Shown in pieces: positions 8,779-17,181 of a stretch of DNA of 64,000 bases. The notes beneath the pieces were generated by a model. The model was given only the letters and a program-made list of their open reading frames with translations, had not been told where the DNA came from and did not search any database. A program made the position numbers and the translations under genes. The stretch comes from Streptomyces sp. NBC_00569 (GTDB lineage Bacteria; Actinomycetota; Actinomycetes; Streptomycetales; Streptomycetaceae), in contig NZ_CP107783.1 in assembly GCF_036345255.1 (NCBI RefSeq), positions 4,327,501-4,391,500 on the forward strand, written 5' to 3'. Position 1 is the stretch's first letter. Every line of letters starts with the position of its first letter.

Positions 8779-8784
8779 AAGCTA
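8779..8784 (-). promoter_or_regulatory. -10 element TAGCTT, leaderless start of leftward operon
   Basis: On the minus strand CCTAGCTT is followed by 7 nt and then GTG at 8771. This TANNNT-7 nt-start layout predicts transcription beginning at the GTG. No good -35 hexamer is seen. Confidence 0.5.
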
Positions 8785-8956
8785 GGAAGCGTTTCGGGAC
8801 CGCGGCCCAACCGGAGTGCAACAAACGGTTAACAGCGCACCGACGAATGGCGAATCCGGCCGGGAAGTGGCCGGGAAGCAGGCGGGTTCACTATTCCGCC
8901 ACGCGTCGTTCACCTGACATCTCACCATCGGTCAAGACGAATGCCGGGCCGCCGCC

Positions 8957-8962
8957 TAGCGT
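8957..8962 (+). promoter_or_regulatory. -10 element TAGCGT, leaderless start of rightward operon
   Basis: CCTAGCGT is followed by 7 nt and then GTG at 8970, exactly mirroring the divergent gene (CCTAGCTT, 7 nt, GTG). No Shine-Dalgarno precedes the GTG. The shared CCTAGC with identical spacing suggests matched, co-controlled leaderless promoters. A -35 element is not obvious. Confidence 0.5.
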
Positions 8963-8969
8963 CCTTCAC

Positions 8970-9950
8970 GTGGTCAAGCTCTCCGTAATCGTGCCGTTCT
9001 ACAACGTGCAGCAATACGCGCCCGACACCCTCAGAAGTCTTCGCGCCAACGCGCGCGACGACTTCGAATTCATTCTCGTCGACGACTGTTCGAAGGACGA
9101 GACCCCGGACATTCTCGCGCGCGCCGAGCGCGAGCTGCCCGGCGCGGTCCTGGTCAGACACGAAAAGAACGGAGGCCTGGCCACCGCGCGCAACACCGGA
9201 CTCGACGCGTCGCGCGGTGAGTACCTGACATTCCTGGACGGCGACGACTGGCTCGCCCCCGGGTACTACGAGCGGCTCCTCGCCTCCATCGAGGGCCTGG
9301 GCTGCGACTTCGTCCGTACGGACCATGTCCAGTGCACCGCGCGGGCCCGCACCGTCCACCGCGTGCCGACCGGCAGGCGCGGTGTCGTCATGGATCCGCG
9401 CGAGGCGATCCTGCCCGCCGACCGCTCGACGTCCGTCGACTACGCGTACGCGTGGGCCGGCATGTATCACCGCCGGCTGGCCGACGCCGGCCTCCTCCAC
9501 TTCACCGACGGCCTGCGCACGGCCGAGGACCGGCCGTGGATCTGGCGGCTGCACCGCGAGGCGAAATCCTTTGCCGCGGTGGGACTTCTCGGGGTTTTCT
9601 ACCGGCGCGGTGTCGCGTCGTCACTGACGCAGATCGGCGATGTCCGGCAGCTCGATTTCATCAAGGCGTTCGACCAGGTGGTGGCCGAAACGGCGCAGGA
9701 CAAGGACGCGGAAGAACTTCTGCCGAAGGCCGTCCGTACGTACTGCGCGATTATTTCCCACCACTTGGGATCCATGGAAAGGTTCGAACCGGCAGTGGCG
9801 CGCAAATTGAAGACAATGAGTTCCGCGGCGCTGAAGCGCATGCCGCAGGACGTGCTCGACGACGCGCTCGACTCGATGGACGTACAGCGGGCGACGCGCC
9901 TGCGCCGGCTGCGGCGCCGCCCCGCCGCGGCGGGGGTGGCTGCCGCGTGA
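8970..9950 (+). CDS. Family 2 glycosyltransferase
   Basis: About 326 residues, cytoplasmic GT-A fold. The start VKLSVIVPFYNVQQYAPDTL, LVDDCSKDETPDIL, NGGLATARNTGLDASRGEY and the metal-binding FLDGDDWL are textbook GT2 motifs; ED in TAEDRPWIWRL could supply the catalytic base. A longer reading upstream lacks similarity, so GTG at 8970 is preferred, read from a leaderless promoter. The stop overlaps the next gene's GTG by 4 nt (GTGA). It likely adds a neutral or amino sugar to the nonulosonate polymer; donor sugar unknown. Confidence 0.88.
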   Translation: MVKLSVIVPFYNVQQYAPDTLRSLRANARDDFEFILVDDCSKDETPDILARAERELPGAVLVRHEKNGGLATARNTGLDASRGEYLTFLDGDDWLAPGYYERLLASIEGLGCDFVRTDHVQCTARARTVHRVPTGRRGVVMDPREAILPADRSTSVDYAYAWAGMYHRRLADAGLLHFTDGLRTAEDRPWIWRLHREAKSFAAVGLLGVFYRRGVASSLTQIGDVRQLDFIKAFDQVVAETAQDKDAEELLPKAVRTYCAIISHHLGSMERFEPAVARKLKTMSSAALKRMPQDVLDDALDSMDVQRATRLRRLRRRPAAAGVAAA

Positions 9951-11284
9951 CCACGCAGATCTTCCTCGCCTCCACGCTGTACGGGACCGCGACGCTCGCC
10001 GCGGCCCTCGACGCGGACCGCTTCGCGCCCGCGGACCGGCGCATCCTGCTCGTCGCCAACAACGCGGCGACCCCTGAGACCACGGTCGCCGTCGACGAGA
10101 TGCCGGGCTTCGAGCGGCTGCGCCGCCGCTTCGACGACGTCGTGTCGTGGAACGAGACCATCGCGCCGTTCCACCCCGGCGGCTGGGCCCCGCGCCCGGA
10201 CGACGTACCGCTGTGGGAGCGCCATCTGCGTCTCGCCTGGGATCTGGGCGACGACGACGTCGAGCTGGCCGTGGAGTCGATCCAGGTCAACCCGGCGATG
10301 GCGGTGGCGCAGATCTTCACCGGCGTCCCCGTCGACGTGTACGCGGACGGCCTGATGAGCTACGGCCCCACCCGCAACAAGATCGACCCGCTGGTCGGCA
10401 CGCGCGTGCGGCGGCTGCTGCATCTGGACCTCGTGCCGGACCTGAAGCCGCTGCTCCTCACGGAGTTCGGCGTGGAGCCCGAGGTCGTGCCGACGGACGT
10501 CTTCGTGAAGGTACTCGCCGAACTGGGCGATGTGAGCGGCGAGTTGCCGCCCGTCGGACCCGAACCGGCCGTGCTGCTCGGGCAGTACCTGTCCGCGCTC
10601 GACATCCTCACCGCGCAGGAGGAGGAGGACCTGCACGTGCGGATGATGCGCGGCGCGGTCGCCCTCGGCCACACGCGGATCGTCTTCAAGCCCCATCCGA
10701 CGGCGCCGGCCACCTGGTCGCGCACGCTGGAGGCGGAGGCGGAGAAGCTCGGCGCCGAACTCACCGTCCTCGACACGCCCGTACTCGCCGAGGTCCTGTA
10801 CCAGCGGATGCGTCCGGCCCTGGTGGTCGGCTGCTTCTCGACGGCTCTGCTGACCGCCTCCGCGCTCTACGGCATCCCGGTCGCCCGCATCGGCACCGGC
10901 ACCCTCCTCGACCGCCTGGCGCCGTACCAGAACAGCAACCGCGTCCCGGTCACGATCGTGGACGCACTGCTGCCGGAGCTGACGGAGCAGGCGGCCGTGA
11001 TCGCGCAGGAGTCCGGCACGGCGACCGCCGAGCTGAACCAGCTGGTGCGCGCGGTCGGCTTCGCGATGCAGCCGAAGATCTATCCGGAGCTGCGGGCGGC
11101 GGCCGAGCGCTACCTCTCCACGCGTCTGAACGACCACACGTGGCGCTACTTCAAGCGCCGCCGGCTCACGTCCCTCGCGCTGCCCGGCGCCGTCCCGGCC
11201 CAGCTCGCGTTCATTCCGCGCAACGCGACGGTGCGCCGGGTCGCCCGCCGCGCGCGCTCGTTCAAGCGGGCCGCCCTCGGATGA
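9947..11284 (+). CDS. Polysialyltransferase family (alpha-2,8-polyST-like) glycosyltransferase
   Basis: About 445 residues. It begins TQIFLASTLYGTATLAAALD, the characteristic opening of bacterial polysialyltransferases, and later shows VDVYADGLMSYGPTRNK, HTRIVFKPHPTAP and VVGCFSTALLTASALYG. HPTAP and CFSTAL resemble the HP and SS motifs that bind the CMP-sugar in polysialyltransferases. The gene is translationally coupled at both ends (GTGA with the GT2 gene, ATGA with the acyltransferase). It is the best candidate for chain polymerisation or transfer of the nonulosonate; the linkage cannot be read from sequence. Confidence 0.82.
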   Translation: MTTQIFLASTLYGTATLAAALDADRFAPADRRILLVANNAATPETTVAVDEMPGFERLRRRFDDVVSWNETIAPFHPGGWAPRPDDVPLWERHLRLAWDLGDDDVELAVESIQVNPAMAVAQIFTGVPVDVYADGLMSYGPTRNKIDPLVGTRVRRLLHLDLVPDLKPLLLTEFGVEPEVVPTDVFVKVLAELGDVSGELPPVGPEPAVLLGQYLSALDILTAQEEEDLHVRMMRGAVALGHTRIVFKPHPTAPATWSRTLEAEAEKLGAELTVLDTPVLAEVLYQRMRPALVVGCFSTALLTASALYGIPVARIGTGTLLDRLAPYQNSNRVPVTIVDALLPELTEQAAVIAQESGTATAELNQLVRAVGFAMQPKIYPELRAAAERYLSTRLNDHTWRYFKRRRLTSLALPGAVPAQLAFIPRNATVRRVARRARSFKRAALG

Positions 11285-12426
11285 GTACTTCAGAGACGAC
11301 GCTCCCGAAGCTTTCCCCGGGAGCGGACGCCACGGTGCGGACCGCGCGTTCCGGCGCGCACGCACCGCGGCTGAGAGCCCTGGACGGCCTGCGGCTCATA
11401 GCCGCCCTGATGGTCGCCGCGTACCACTACGGCGGCCGCGACGGTGAGGTGTCCCAGGCGTGGGGCACCTCACCGAAGGCCCAGTTCCCCTCGCTGCACC
11501 AGTGGTTCGCCTACGGCTGCCTCGGGGTGCAGATCTTCTTCGTCATAAGCGGCTTCGTGATCTGCATGAGCGGCTGGGGCAAGCCCCTGCGCTCGTTCTT
11601 CGCCTCCCGCGCGTCCCGCCTGCTGCCGTCGTACTGGGCGGCCGTGATCCTGGTGACGGCGGTCTTCGCGCTGCCCGCGGTCGCGTACAAGGCGGTCTCG
11701 CCCAGTGACGCGCTCCTCAATCTGACGATGCTCCAGCAGCCGCTCGGTGTGGACCGGGTCCTCGGCGTCTGCTGGACGCTGTGGGCCGAGGTCCGCTTCT
11801 ACGCGCTGTTCGCCCTGTGCGTCGTCCTGCCGGGCGCGAACCGGCGCCGCATCGTGCTGTTCTGCGCCGTGTGGACCCTCGCCGCCGCGATCACCCAGGC
11901 GTCCGGCGAGCCGACGCTGAACGTCATCCTGATGCCGGAGTACGCGCCCTACTTCATCGGCGGCGTCGGCCTGTATCTGCTCCACCTCGACCGCCGCGAC
12001 ATGACCGCGTGGGGCATCGTCCTCGTGAGCTGGCTGATCGGTCAGCACTACGCGGTGGCCGCACTGTGGCACGCACCGAATCCTCACTTCTTCTCGTACC
12101 GCGGGTCGGGGACGATCATCCTGATAGTGACGCTCGGTTTCGTGGCGGTGGGCGCGATCGCGCTCGGGCTGCTGAACCGGGTCAACTGGGGGTGGCTGAC
12201 GGTCGCCGGTGCGCTGACGTATCCGTTCTACCTGGTCCACGAGCATCTGGGCTGGGTGACGATCGAGGCGCTGCACCGGCGTCTCGGGCTGCCGTCGGCC
12301 GTGACGTTCACCCTCACGGTGGCCGCGATGCTCACCCTCGCATGGCTTCTGAACCGCTTCGTCGAGAAGCCGCTTGCACCTTTCCTGCGCAAACGCCTGA
12401 ACCCCACTTCCGCCAGGATTCACTGA
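11281..12426 (+). CDS. Acyltransferase 3 family membrane protein
   Basis: 381 residues with about ten hydrophobic segments. After a 30-residue soluble lead comes APRLRALDGLRLIAALMVA and AYHYGG, whose His is the family's catalytic residue, then IFFVISGFVICMSGWG and FFASRASRLLPSYWAAV. The C-terminus has YPFYLVHEHLGW and RFVEKPLA. Such proteins O-acetylate or otherwise acylate sugars at the membrane; here the substrate is probably the nonulosonate polymer or its lipid-linked precursor. The start overlaps the previous stop (ATGA). Confidence 0.9.
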   Translation: MSTSETTLPKLSPGADATVRTARSGAHAPRLRALDGLRLIAALMVAAYHYGGRDGEVSQAWGTSPKAQFPSLHQWFAYGCLGVQIFFVISGFVICMSGWGKPLRSFFASRASRLLPSYWAAVILVTAVFALPAVAYKAVSPSDALLNLTMLQQPLGVDRVLGVCWTLWAEVRFYALFALCVVLPGANRRRIVLFCAVWTLAAAITQASGEPTLNVILMPEYAPYFIGGVGLYLLHLDRRDMTAWGIVLVSWLIGQHYAVAALWHAPNPHFFSYRGSGTIILIVTLGFVAVGAIALGLLNRVNWGWLTVAGALTYPFYLVHEHLGWVTIEALHRRLGLPSAVTFTLTVAAMLTLAWLLNRFVEKPLAPFLRKRLNPTSARIH

Positions 12427-12482
12427 GGATTCATGCCCTGCGGAGTTTGCTGCGCGATTGGCGGATGCGATCTGTGAGCGCC

Positions 12483-12512
12483 TTGACCCTGTCGATCAGA
12501 AGCTCATAGGTT
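12483..12512 (+). promoter_or_regulatory. Sigma-70-type promoter, leaderless methyltransferase transcript
   Basis: TTGACC (12483-12488), an 18-nt spacer and TAGGTT (12507-12512) lie 8 nt before ATG 12521. There is no Shine-Dalgarno, so transcription should start at or next to the ATG. This separates the methyltransferase from the preceding coupled operon. Confidence 0.65.
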
Positions 12513-12520
12513 CGCGTCCC

Positions 12521-13420
12521 ATGACTGCTGCGCACACCACCGCCCGGCGCCCGATCGACCTCGACGACGTACCCGGCTGGTTCCCCCCGCTCGACCGACT
12601 CCTGTTCACCTGGTTCCTCGAACGGCAGGCGCGCCAGGAGGTGCGCGGCGACCTGCTGGAGCTCGGCGTCTACCTGGGCAAGAGCGCGGTGCTTCTCGGA
12701 CACCACGTGCACAGCGCCGAGAAGTTCACCGTGTGCGACCTGTTCGAGGGCGACGCCCCGGACGAGGCGAACCGGGCCGAGGCCACCAAGTCGTACGCCT
12801 CACTGACCCGGCAGGCCTTCGAGGAGAACTACCTCTCGTTCCACGACGAGCTGCCGAAGGTCGTCCAGGCGCCCAGCTCCGTGATCTCCGCCGAGGTCGA
12901 CCCCGGCTCCTGCCGCTTCGTCCACATCGACGCCTCGCACCTCTACGAGCACGTGTACGGCGACATCGGCGCGGCGCGCGAACTGCTGGGCCCTGACGGC
13001 ATCGTCGTCCTGGACGACTTCCGCTCCGAGCACACGCCGGGCGTCTCCGTCGCCGCGTGGGAGGCCGTGCTCAACCGCGGCCTGCGCCCGCTGTGCCTGA
13101 GCACCCAGAAGCTGTACGCGACCTGGGAGGACCCCGAGCCCCTCCAGGACGAGCTCCTCGCCATGCTCAGGGAGCGCGACGACATCGCCCTGAGCGTGCA
13201 GCACGCGGCGGGGCACCGCCTGGTCCGTGTGAAGTCGAAGGCGGTCAAGCCGCCCGCCTTCCCGCACTCCCGGCACCACGTCGAGGTGACGGAGGGACCG
13301 AAGGCCGCGCCCGCCCCGTGGCCGGCCCCCGTACGCAGGCGGAGCCTTGCCCGCCGTATCGCCGTGGACCTGACGCCACCGGTGGTCACCCGGGCCGTGC
13401 GCCGCGCCGTCAGGGACTAG
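12521..13420 (+). CDS. Class I SAM-dependent methyltransferase (TylF/Methyltransf_24-like)
   Basis: About 299 residues. GDLLELGVYLGKSAVLLG near residue 40 is the SAM-binding motif I; FTVCDLFEGDAP follows, and RFVHIDASHLYEHVYGDI plus GIVVLDDFRSEHTPGVSVA give the metal- and substrate-binding end of the TylF-like family. It probably methylates a sugar, plausibly on the cluster's polymer. The last 50 residues are basic and Pro/Ala-rich. ATG 12521 is chosen because a strong promoter ends 8 nt before it; a longer upstream frame would start inside that promoter. Confidence 0.8.
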   Translation: MTAAHTTARRPIDLDDVPGWFPPLDRLLFTWFLERQARQEVRGDLLELGVYLGKSAVLLGHHVHSAEKFTVCDLFEGDAPDEANRAEATKSYASLTRQAFEENYLSFHDELPKVVQAPSSVISAEVDPGSCRFVHIDASHLYEHVYGDIGAARELLGPDGIVVLDDFRSEHTPGVSVAAWEAVLNRGLRPLCLSTQKLYATWEDPEPLQDELLAMLRERDDIALSVQHAAGHRLVRVKSKAVKPPAFPHSRHHVEVTEGPKAAPAPWPAPVRRRSLARRIAVDLTPPVVTRAVRRAVRD

Positions 13421-13567
13421 GGCCTGTCCGGCGGATCTTGTCCCGGGCGCGGGGTCTGGCACGCCGACCTGCGGCGTTGTCGTCGGTTGCCAACGCTCCG
13501 CGCCGTCGGAAGCCGGGCGCCGGGCGCACCGCGTCAGAGGCCGGACCGGCGGAATCCGCTCAGGCCC
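13421..13567. repeat. MITE-like intergenic element with imperfect terminal inverted repeats
   Basis: The spacer between the convergent methyltransferase and LysE genes begins GGCCTGTCCGGCGGATC and ends GGCGGAATCCGCTCAGGCC; the ends match as imperfect inverted repeats (GGGCCTG, CGGAT). The element starts just after the stop codon at 13418-13420, and its right end supplies the LysE stop codon at 13562-13560. The interior also has GCGTTGTCGTCGGTTGCC, a string I associate with dispersed Streptomyces spacers. No ORF lies inside. Confidence 0.4.
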
Positions 13568-14216
13568 CGGCGAGGGACAGCTTCACCGCGAAGCCCAGGA
13601 ACAGCACGCCCGCCGCGGTGGTCGCGCCGGCCGAGAGCCGCTTGCGGCGCCGGAAGGCACCGGCCAGGCGGGTGCCGCTGAAGATCAGGGTGGAGAGGTA
13701 GAGGAAGCTCAGGATCTGGAGCAGCCCGCCGAGGACCACGAAGGACAGCGCCGGGTAGGCGTAACCGGGGTCCACGAACTGAACGAAGAAGGAGATCAGG
13801 AAGAGGATCGCCTTCGGGTTGAAGAGACTGACGATCAGGGCGCGGCGGTAGGGGTGCTCGTCACCGCTCCCGGCCGCCGGCTGCGCCTCGCTCTCCACGA
13901 GGGGCTCACCGCGCTGCTTCCACAGGGCCCGCGCCGACCGGATCATGCCGATCGCCATCCAGGTCAGATAGCCCGCTCCGGCGTACTTCACGACGAGGAA
14001 GAGCACCGGCGTCGTCTGCAGCACGGAGGCCGCGCCGAGCGCGGCCAGTGTCATCAGGACCGTGTCCCCGGTGAAGACACCCGCGGCGGCCGCGTATCCG
14101 GTGCGTATGCCTTTGCGGGCGGCCACGGAGAGCACGTAGAGAGAGTTCGGTCCTGGCAGCAGGACGATGAGGACGAGACCGGCCAGATAGGTCGGGAGAT
14201 TGATGACACCGAGCAT
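13560..14216 (-). CDS. LysE/LeuE family amino acid exporter
   Basis: 218 residues with six hydrophobic segments. The start MLGVINLPTYLAGLVLIVLL is followed by the family motif PGPNSLYVLS near residue 22, then GVFTGDTVLM, and FNPKAILFLISFF at about residue 130. These proteins export neutral or basic amino acids across the inner membrane. A hairpin ends 4 nt before the ATG at 14216 and no Shine-Dalgarno is visible. The stop codon lies in the end of the putative repeat element. Confidence 0.88.
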   Translation of the reverse strand: MLGVINLPTYLAGLVLIVLLPGPNSLYVLSVAARKGIRTGYAAAAGVFTGDTVLMTLAALGAASVLQTTPVLFLVVKYAGAGYLTWMAIGMIRSARALWKQRGEPLVESEAQPAAGSGDEHPYRRALIVSLFNPKAILFLISFFVQFVDPGYAYPALSFVVLGGLLQILSFLYLSTLIFSGTRLAGAFRRRKRLSAGATTAAGVLFLGFAVKLSLAGA

Positions 14217-14220
14217 GAAA

Positions 14221-14257
14221 GGGAGTGTCGCACGCCCGTACGACGTACGACACTCCC
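14221..14257 (-). terminator. Perfect 10-bp stem-loop between mutase and LysE genes
   Basis: GGGAGTGTCG (14221-14230) and CGACACTCCC (14248-14257) pair perfectly around a 17-nt loop. It lies 37 nt after the mutase stop, where a terminator would be expected, but it also ends 4 nt from the LysE start codon, so it could block LysE translation on read-through RNA. Confidence 0.55.
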
Positions 14258-14293
14258 TGGTCAGAGGGTGATACGCGGCACCGGAAGGCGACC

Positions 14294-15883
14294 TCAGAAC
14301 GCGTCGGTCGGGATGTACGTGCCCCACACGTCGCGGAGCGCGTTGCAGACCTCGCCGACGGTGGCGCGGGCGCGCAGGGCGTCCTTCATCGGATAGAGGA
14401 CGTTGGCCGAGTCCGCGTCGCTCTCCGCCGCCTTCTTGAGCTCGGCGAGCGCCGCGTCCACGGCCGCCTGGTCGCGCTCGGCGCGCAGCTGCGTGAGGCG
14501 CCGGGCCTGCTGGGCCTCGATCGCCGGGTCGACGCGCAGCGGCTCGTAGGGCTCCTCGGCGTCGAGCTGGTAGCGGTTGACGCCGACCACGACCCGCTCG
14601 CCGGAGTCGGTCTCCTGCGCGATGCGGTACGCGGAGCGCTCGATCTCGTTCTTCTGGAAGCCGTGCTCGATGGCGTTGACCGCGCCGCCGAGGTCCTCGA
14701 CCTTCGTCATGAGGTCGAGTGCGGCGGCCTCCACGTCGTCCGTCATCTTCTCGACGACGTACGACCCGGCGAACGGGTCGACGGTGGCGGTCACGTCGGT
14801 CTCGTAGGCGAGGACCTGCTGGGTTCGCAGGGCGAGGCGCGCGGACTTGTCGGTCGGCAGCGCGATGGCCTCGTCGAAGGAGTTGGTGTGCAGCGACTGC
14901 GTGCCGCCGAGCACGGCGCCGAGGCCCTGGACGGCGACGCGGACGAGGTTGACCTCGGGCTGCTGGGCGGTGAGCTGCACGCCCGCGGTCTGGGTGTGGA
15001 AGCGGAGCATCAGCGACTTGGGGTTCTTCGCGCCGAACTCCTCCTTCATGACCTTGGCCCAGATCCGGCGGGCCGCGCGGAACTTGGCGACCTCCTCCAG
15101 GATCGTCGTCCGGGCCACGAAGAAGAAGGACAGCCGCGGCGCGAAGTCGTCGACGTCCATGCCGGCCGCGACGGCCGTGCGCACGTACTCGATGCCGTCC
15201 GCGAGCGTGAACGCGATCTCCTGCGCGGGCGAGGCACCGGCCTCGGCCATGTGGTAGCCGGAGATCGAGATCGTGTTCCACTTCGGGATCTCGGCCCGGC
15301 AGTACTTGAAGATGTCGGCGATCAGCCGCAGGGAGGGCTTCGGCGGGAAGATGTACGTACCCCGCGCGATGTACTCCTTCAGCACGTCGTTCTGGATCGT
15401 GCCGGTCAGCTGGTCCGCGGGGACGCCCTGCTCCTCGCCGACGAGCTGGTACATGAGCAGGAGCAGCGCCGCCGGGGCGTTGATCGTCATCGACGTGGAC
15501 ACCTTGTCGAGCGGGATGCCGCCGAACAGGATCCGCATGTCGTCGATCGAGTCGATGGCCACGCCGACCTTGCCGACCTCGCCGGACGCGATCGGGGCGT
15601 CCGAGTCGTGGCCCATCTGGGTGGGCAGGTCGAAGGCGACGGACAGGCCCATCGTGCCGTTGGCGATGAGCTGCTTGTAACGGGCGTTGGACTCGACGGC
15701 GGTGCCGAAGCCGGCGTACTGGCGCATCGTCCACGGGCGGCCGGTGTACATCGACGGGTAGACGCCCCGCGTGAACGGGTAATTTCCGGGCTCGCCGAGC
15801 TTCTCGGCCGCGTTCCAGTCGGCCAGCGAATCGGGGCCGTAGACCGGCTCGATGGGCAGTCCTGACTCAGACTCGCGCGCCAT
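14294..15883 (-). CDS. Methylmalonyl-CoA mutase-type large subunit without B12-binding domain
   Basis: 529 residues covering only the acyl-CoA-binding TIM barrel of B12-dependent acyl-CoA mutases. [62 protein letters not shown] and [16 protein letters not shown] align with the known family. The residues matching Tyr89, Arg207 and His244 of the Propionibacterium enzyme are present, which favours a carboxylated substrate such as methylmalonyl-CoA over isobutyryl-CoA. The C-terminus stops before the cobalamin domain (DxHxxG), so a separate small subunit must be encoded elsewhere. ATG 15883 has GGAGG 7 nt upstream. Confidence 0.9.
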   Translation of the reverse strand: MARESESGLPIEPVYGPDSLADWNAAEKLGEPGNYPFTRGVYPSMYTGRPWTMRQYAGFGTAVESNARYKQLIANGTMGLSVAFDLPTQMGHDSDAPIASGEVGKVGVAIDSIDDMRILFGGIPLDKVSTSMTINAPAALLLLMYQLVGEEQGVPADQLTGTIQNDVLKEYIARGTYIFPPKPSLRLIADIFKYCRAEIPKWNTISISGYHMAEAGASPAQEIAFTLADGIEYVRTAVAAGMDVDDFAPRLSFFFVARTTILEEVAKFRAARRIWAKVMKEEFGAKNPKSLMLRFHTQTAGVQLTAQQPEVNLVRVAVQGLGAVLGGTQSLHTNSFDEAIALPTDKSARLALRTQQVLAYETDVTATVDPFAGSYVVEKMTDDVEAAALDLMTKVEDLGGAVNAIEHGFQKNEIERSAYRIAQETDSGERVVVGVNRYQLDAEEPYEPLRVDPAIEAQQARRLTQLRAERDQAAVDAALAELKKAAESDADSANVLYPMKDALRARATVGEVCNALRDVWGTYIPTDAF

Positions 15884-16116
15884 GGTTGTGCCTCCAGCTC
15901 GGTTGTTACTTGCCAGTCGGTTCGACCCCCGCGACGGACTGTAGCGGCGCGCCTGCTCGCGGTGGAGAGCCGCATGCTGGGACCTTGCTCACAGCGCGTC
16001 CGTCACGTTTTCTCCCTCCCACCATGCGCGGCACTCACGCCGAGTTCGCAACCGGACGCGCACGGGAAACATCTCTGTTGGCACATCGGACTAGTGGCGA
16101 GGATGCGGGGGCCCGG

Positions 16117-16971
16117 ATGCGTGCGACCGTCATGCGTGGATCACTCGCCGTCGCCGGGGTCATCGCCCTGGTCGGCGGCTGCAGGACAGGGGCCGTCGAC
16201 AGCGCGGGCAAGCAGCCGCCGCCGAAGGCGGACGGCTCGGCGTCACCGGCCCCGTCCGACGACGCGAAGGGACCGGACGACGCGAAGAGGCCGGACCCCT
16301 CCCCCTCCCGCACCCCGTCGGTCAGGCCGACGCCGCCGCCGAAGGTCCTCATGGCGCGCGGCGCGAGCGGCGGCAAGGTGCGCGAACTCCAGGCCAGGCT
16401 GCGGCAGATCGCGTGGCTCTTCGAGGGGCCGAACGGACATTACGGCCCGGCGACGACCAAGGCGGTCGAGGGTTTCCAGGGCAAGCGGGGCCTGCCGCGC
16501 ACGGGGAACACGGACACGGTGACCTGGGCGCGGCTGGTGAGGATGACACACACACCGACGCGCGACGAGCTGTACGCATCCGGCGGGCAGCCGGCGGCGA
16601 AGCCGGACCCGCGCTGCATGACGGGCCGCGTCGTCTGCATCAGCAAGACCAGCCGGACGCTGACGTGGATGATCGACGGCAAGGCGCTGATGACCACGGA
16701 CGTGCGGTTCGGCTCGCAGTTCACGCCCACCCGCGAGGGCGTCTTCAGCGTGTACTGGAAGTCCCGGCACCACGTCTCGACGATCTACCACACGCCCATG
16801 CCGTACGCGATGTTCTTCAGCGGCGGCCAAGCGGTGCACTACTCGGCAGACTTCGCGGCCCGCGGCTACGCCGGGGCGTCGCACGGGTGCGTGAACGTGC
16901 GGGACGAGGGGAAGATCGCGTCGCTGTTCGCGCAGGTCCGTAACGGCGACAAGGTCGTCGTCTACTGGTGA
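16117..16971 (+). CDS. L,D-transpeptidase lipoprotein with peptidoglycan-binding domain
   Basis: About 284 residues. MRATVMRGSLAVAGVIALVGGC is a lipoprotein signal with Cys near residue 22, then a long Pro/Asp/Lys linker. A PG_binding_1 domain follows (GASGGKVRELQARLRQIAW, YGPATTKAVEGFQGKRGL). The C-terminal YkuD domain holds the active-site motif SHGCVNVRDEGK, with the catalytic Cys, and an upstream His in QAVHYSADF. Such enzymes make 3-3 crosslinks in cell-wall peptidoglycan. The gene is monocistronic, with a strong terminator at 17000. ATG 16117 is preferred because it gives a compact signal peptide. Confidence 0.9.
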   Translation: MRATVMRGSLAVAGVIALVGGCRTGAVDSAGKQPPPKADGSASPAPSDDAKGPDDAKRPDPSPSRTPSVRPTPPPKVLMARGASGGKVRELQARLRQIAWLFEGPNGHYGPATTKAVEGFQGKRGLPRTGNTDTVTWARLVRMTHTPTRDELYASGGQPAAKPDPRCMTGRVVCISKTSRTLTWMIDGKALMTTDVRFGSQFTPTREGVFSVYWKSRHHVSTIYHTPMPYAMFFSGGQAVHYSADFAARGYAGASHGCVNVRDEGKIASLFAQVRNGDKVVVYW

Positions 16972-16999
16972 CCCGCGCACGGGTGGTGAGAGGGAGTGG

Positions 17000-17038
17000 G
17001 GCGCGGGCGGGACCGGGGGAACGTGTCCCGCCCGCGCC
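17000..17038 (+). terminator. Strong 14-bp terminator hairpin after L,D-transpeptidase
   Basis: GGCGCGGGCGGGAC (17000-17013) pairs perfectly with GTCCCGCCCGCGCC (17025-17038) around an 11-nt loop, 28 nt after the stop. It may also serve the convergent gene ending at 17182. Confidence 0.8.
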
Positions 17039-17181
17039 AGTGGCACAGAGCCGAAGGTACGGGGGGAACCCGCGGCTCGTGCACGGCCGATGACCAGTCG
17101 GCTCACTTGTTACTGCGCCACGCCGTCCGAAAACGTCACACCCGCCTCGGAACTTCTTTGTTCCCGCAGGTCAGAGCGGTC

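Noticed and set aside
7398..8970. Long rightward reading frame that continues into the GT2 gene from 7398
   Set aside because: It is antisense to the DUF6716-like gene, has no family motif before KLSVIVPFYN, and the promoter/start evidence places the true start at 8970.
15886..16116. Longer start for the L,D-transpeptidase at 15886
   Set aside because: It would put 77 unrelated residues before a clear lipoprotein signal peptide.
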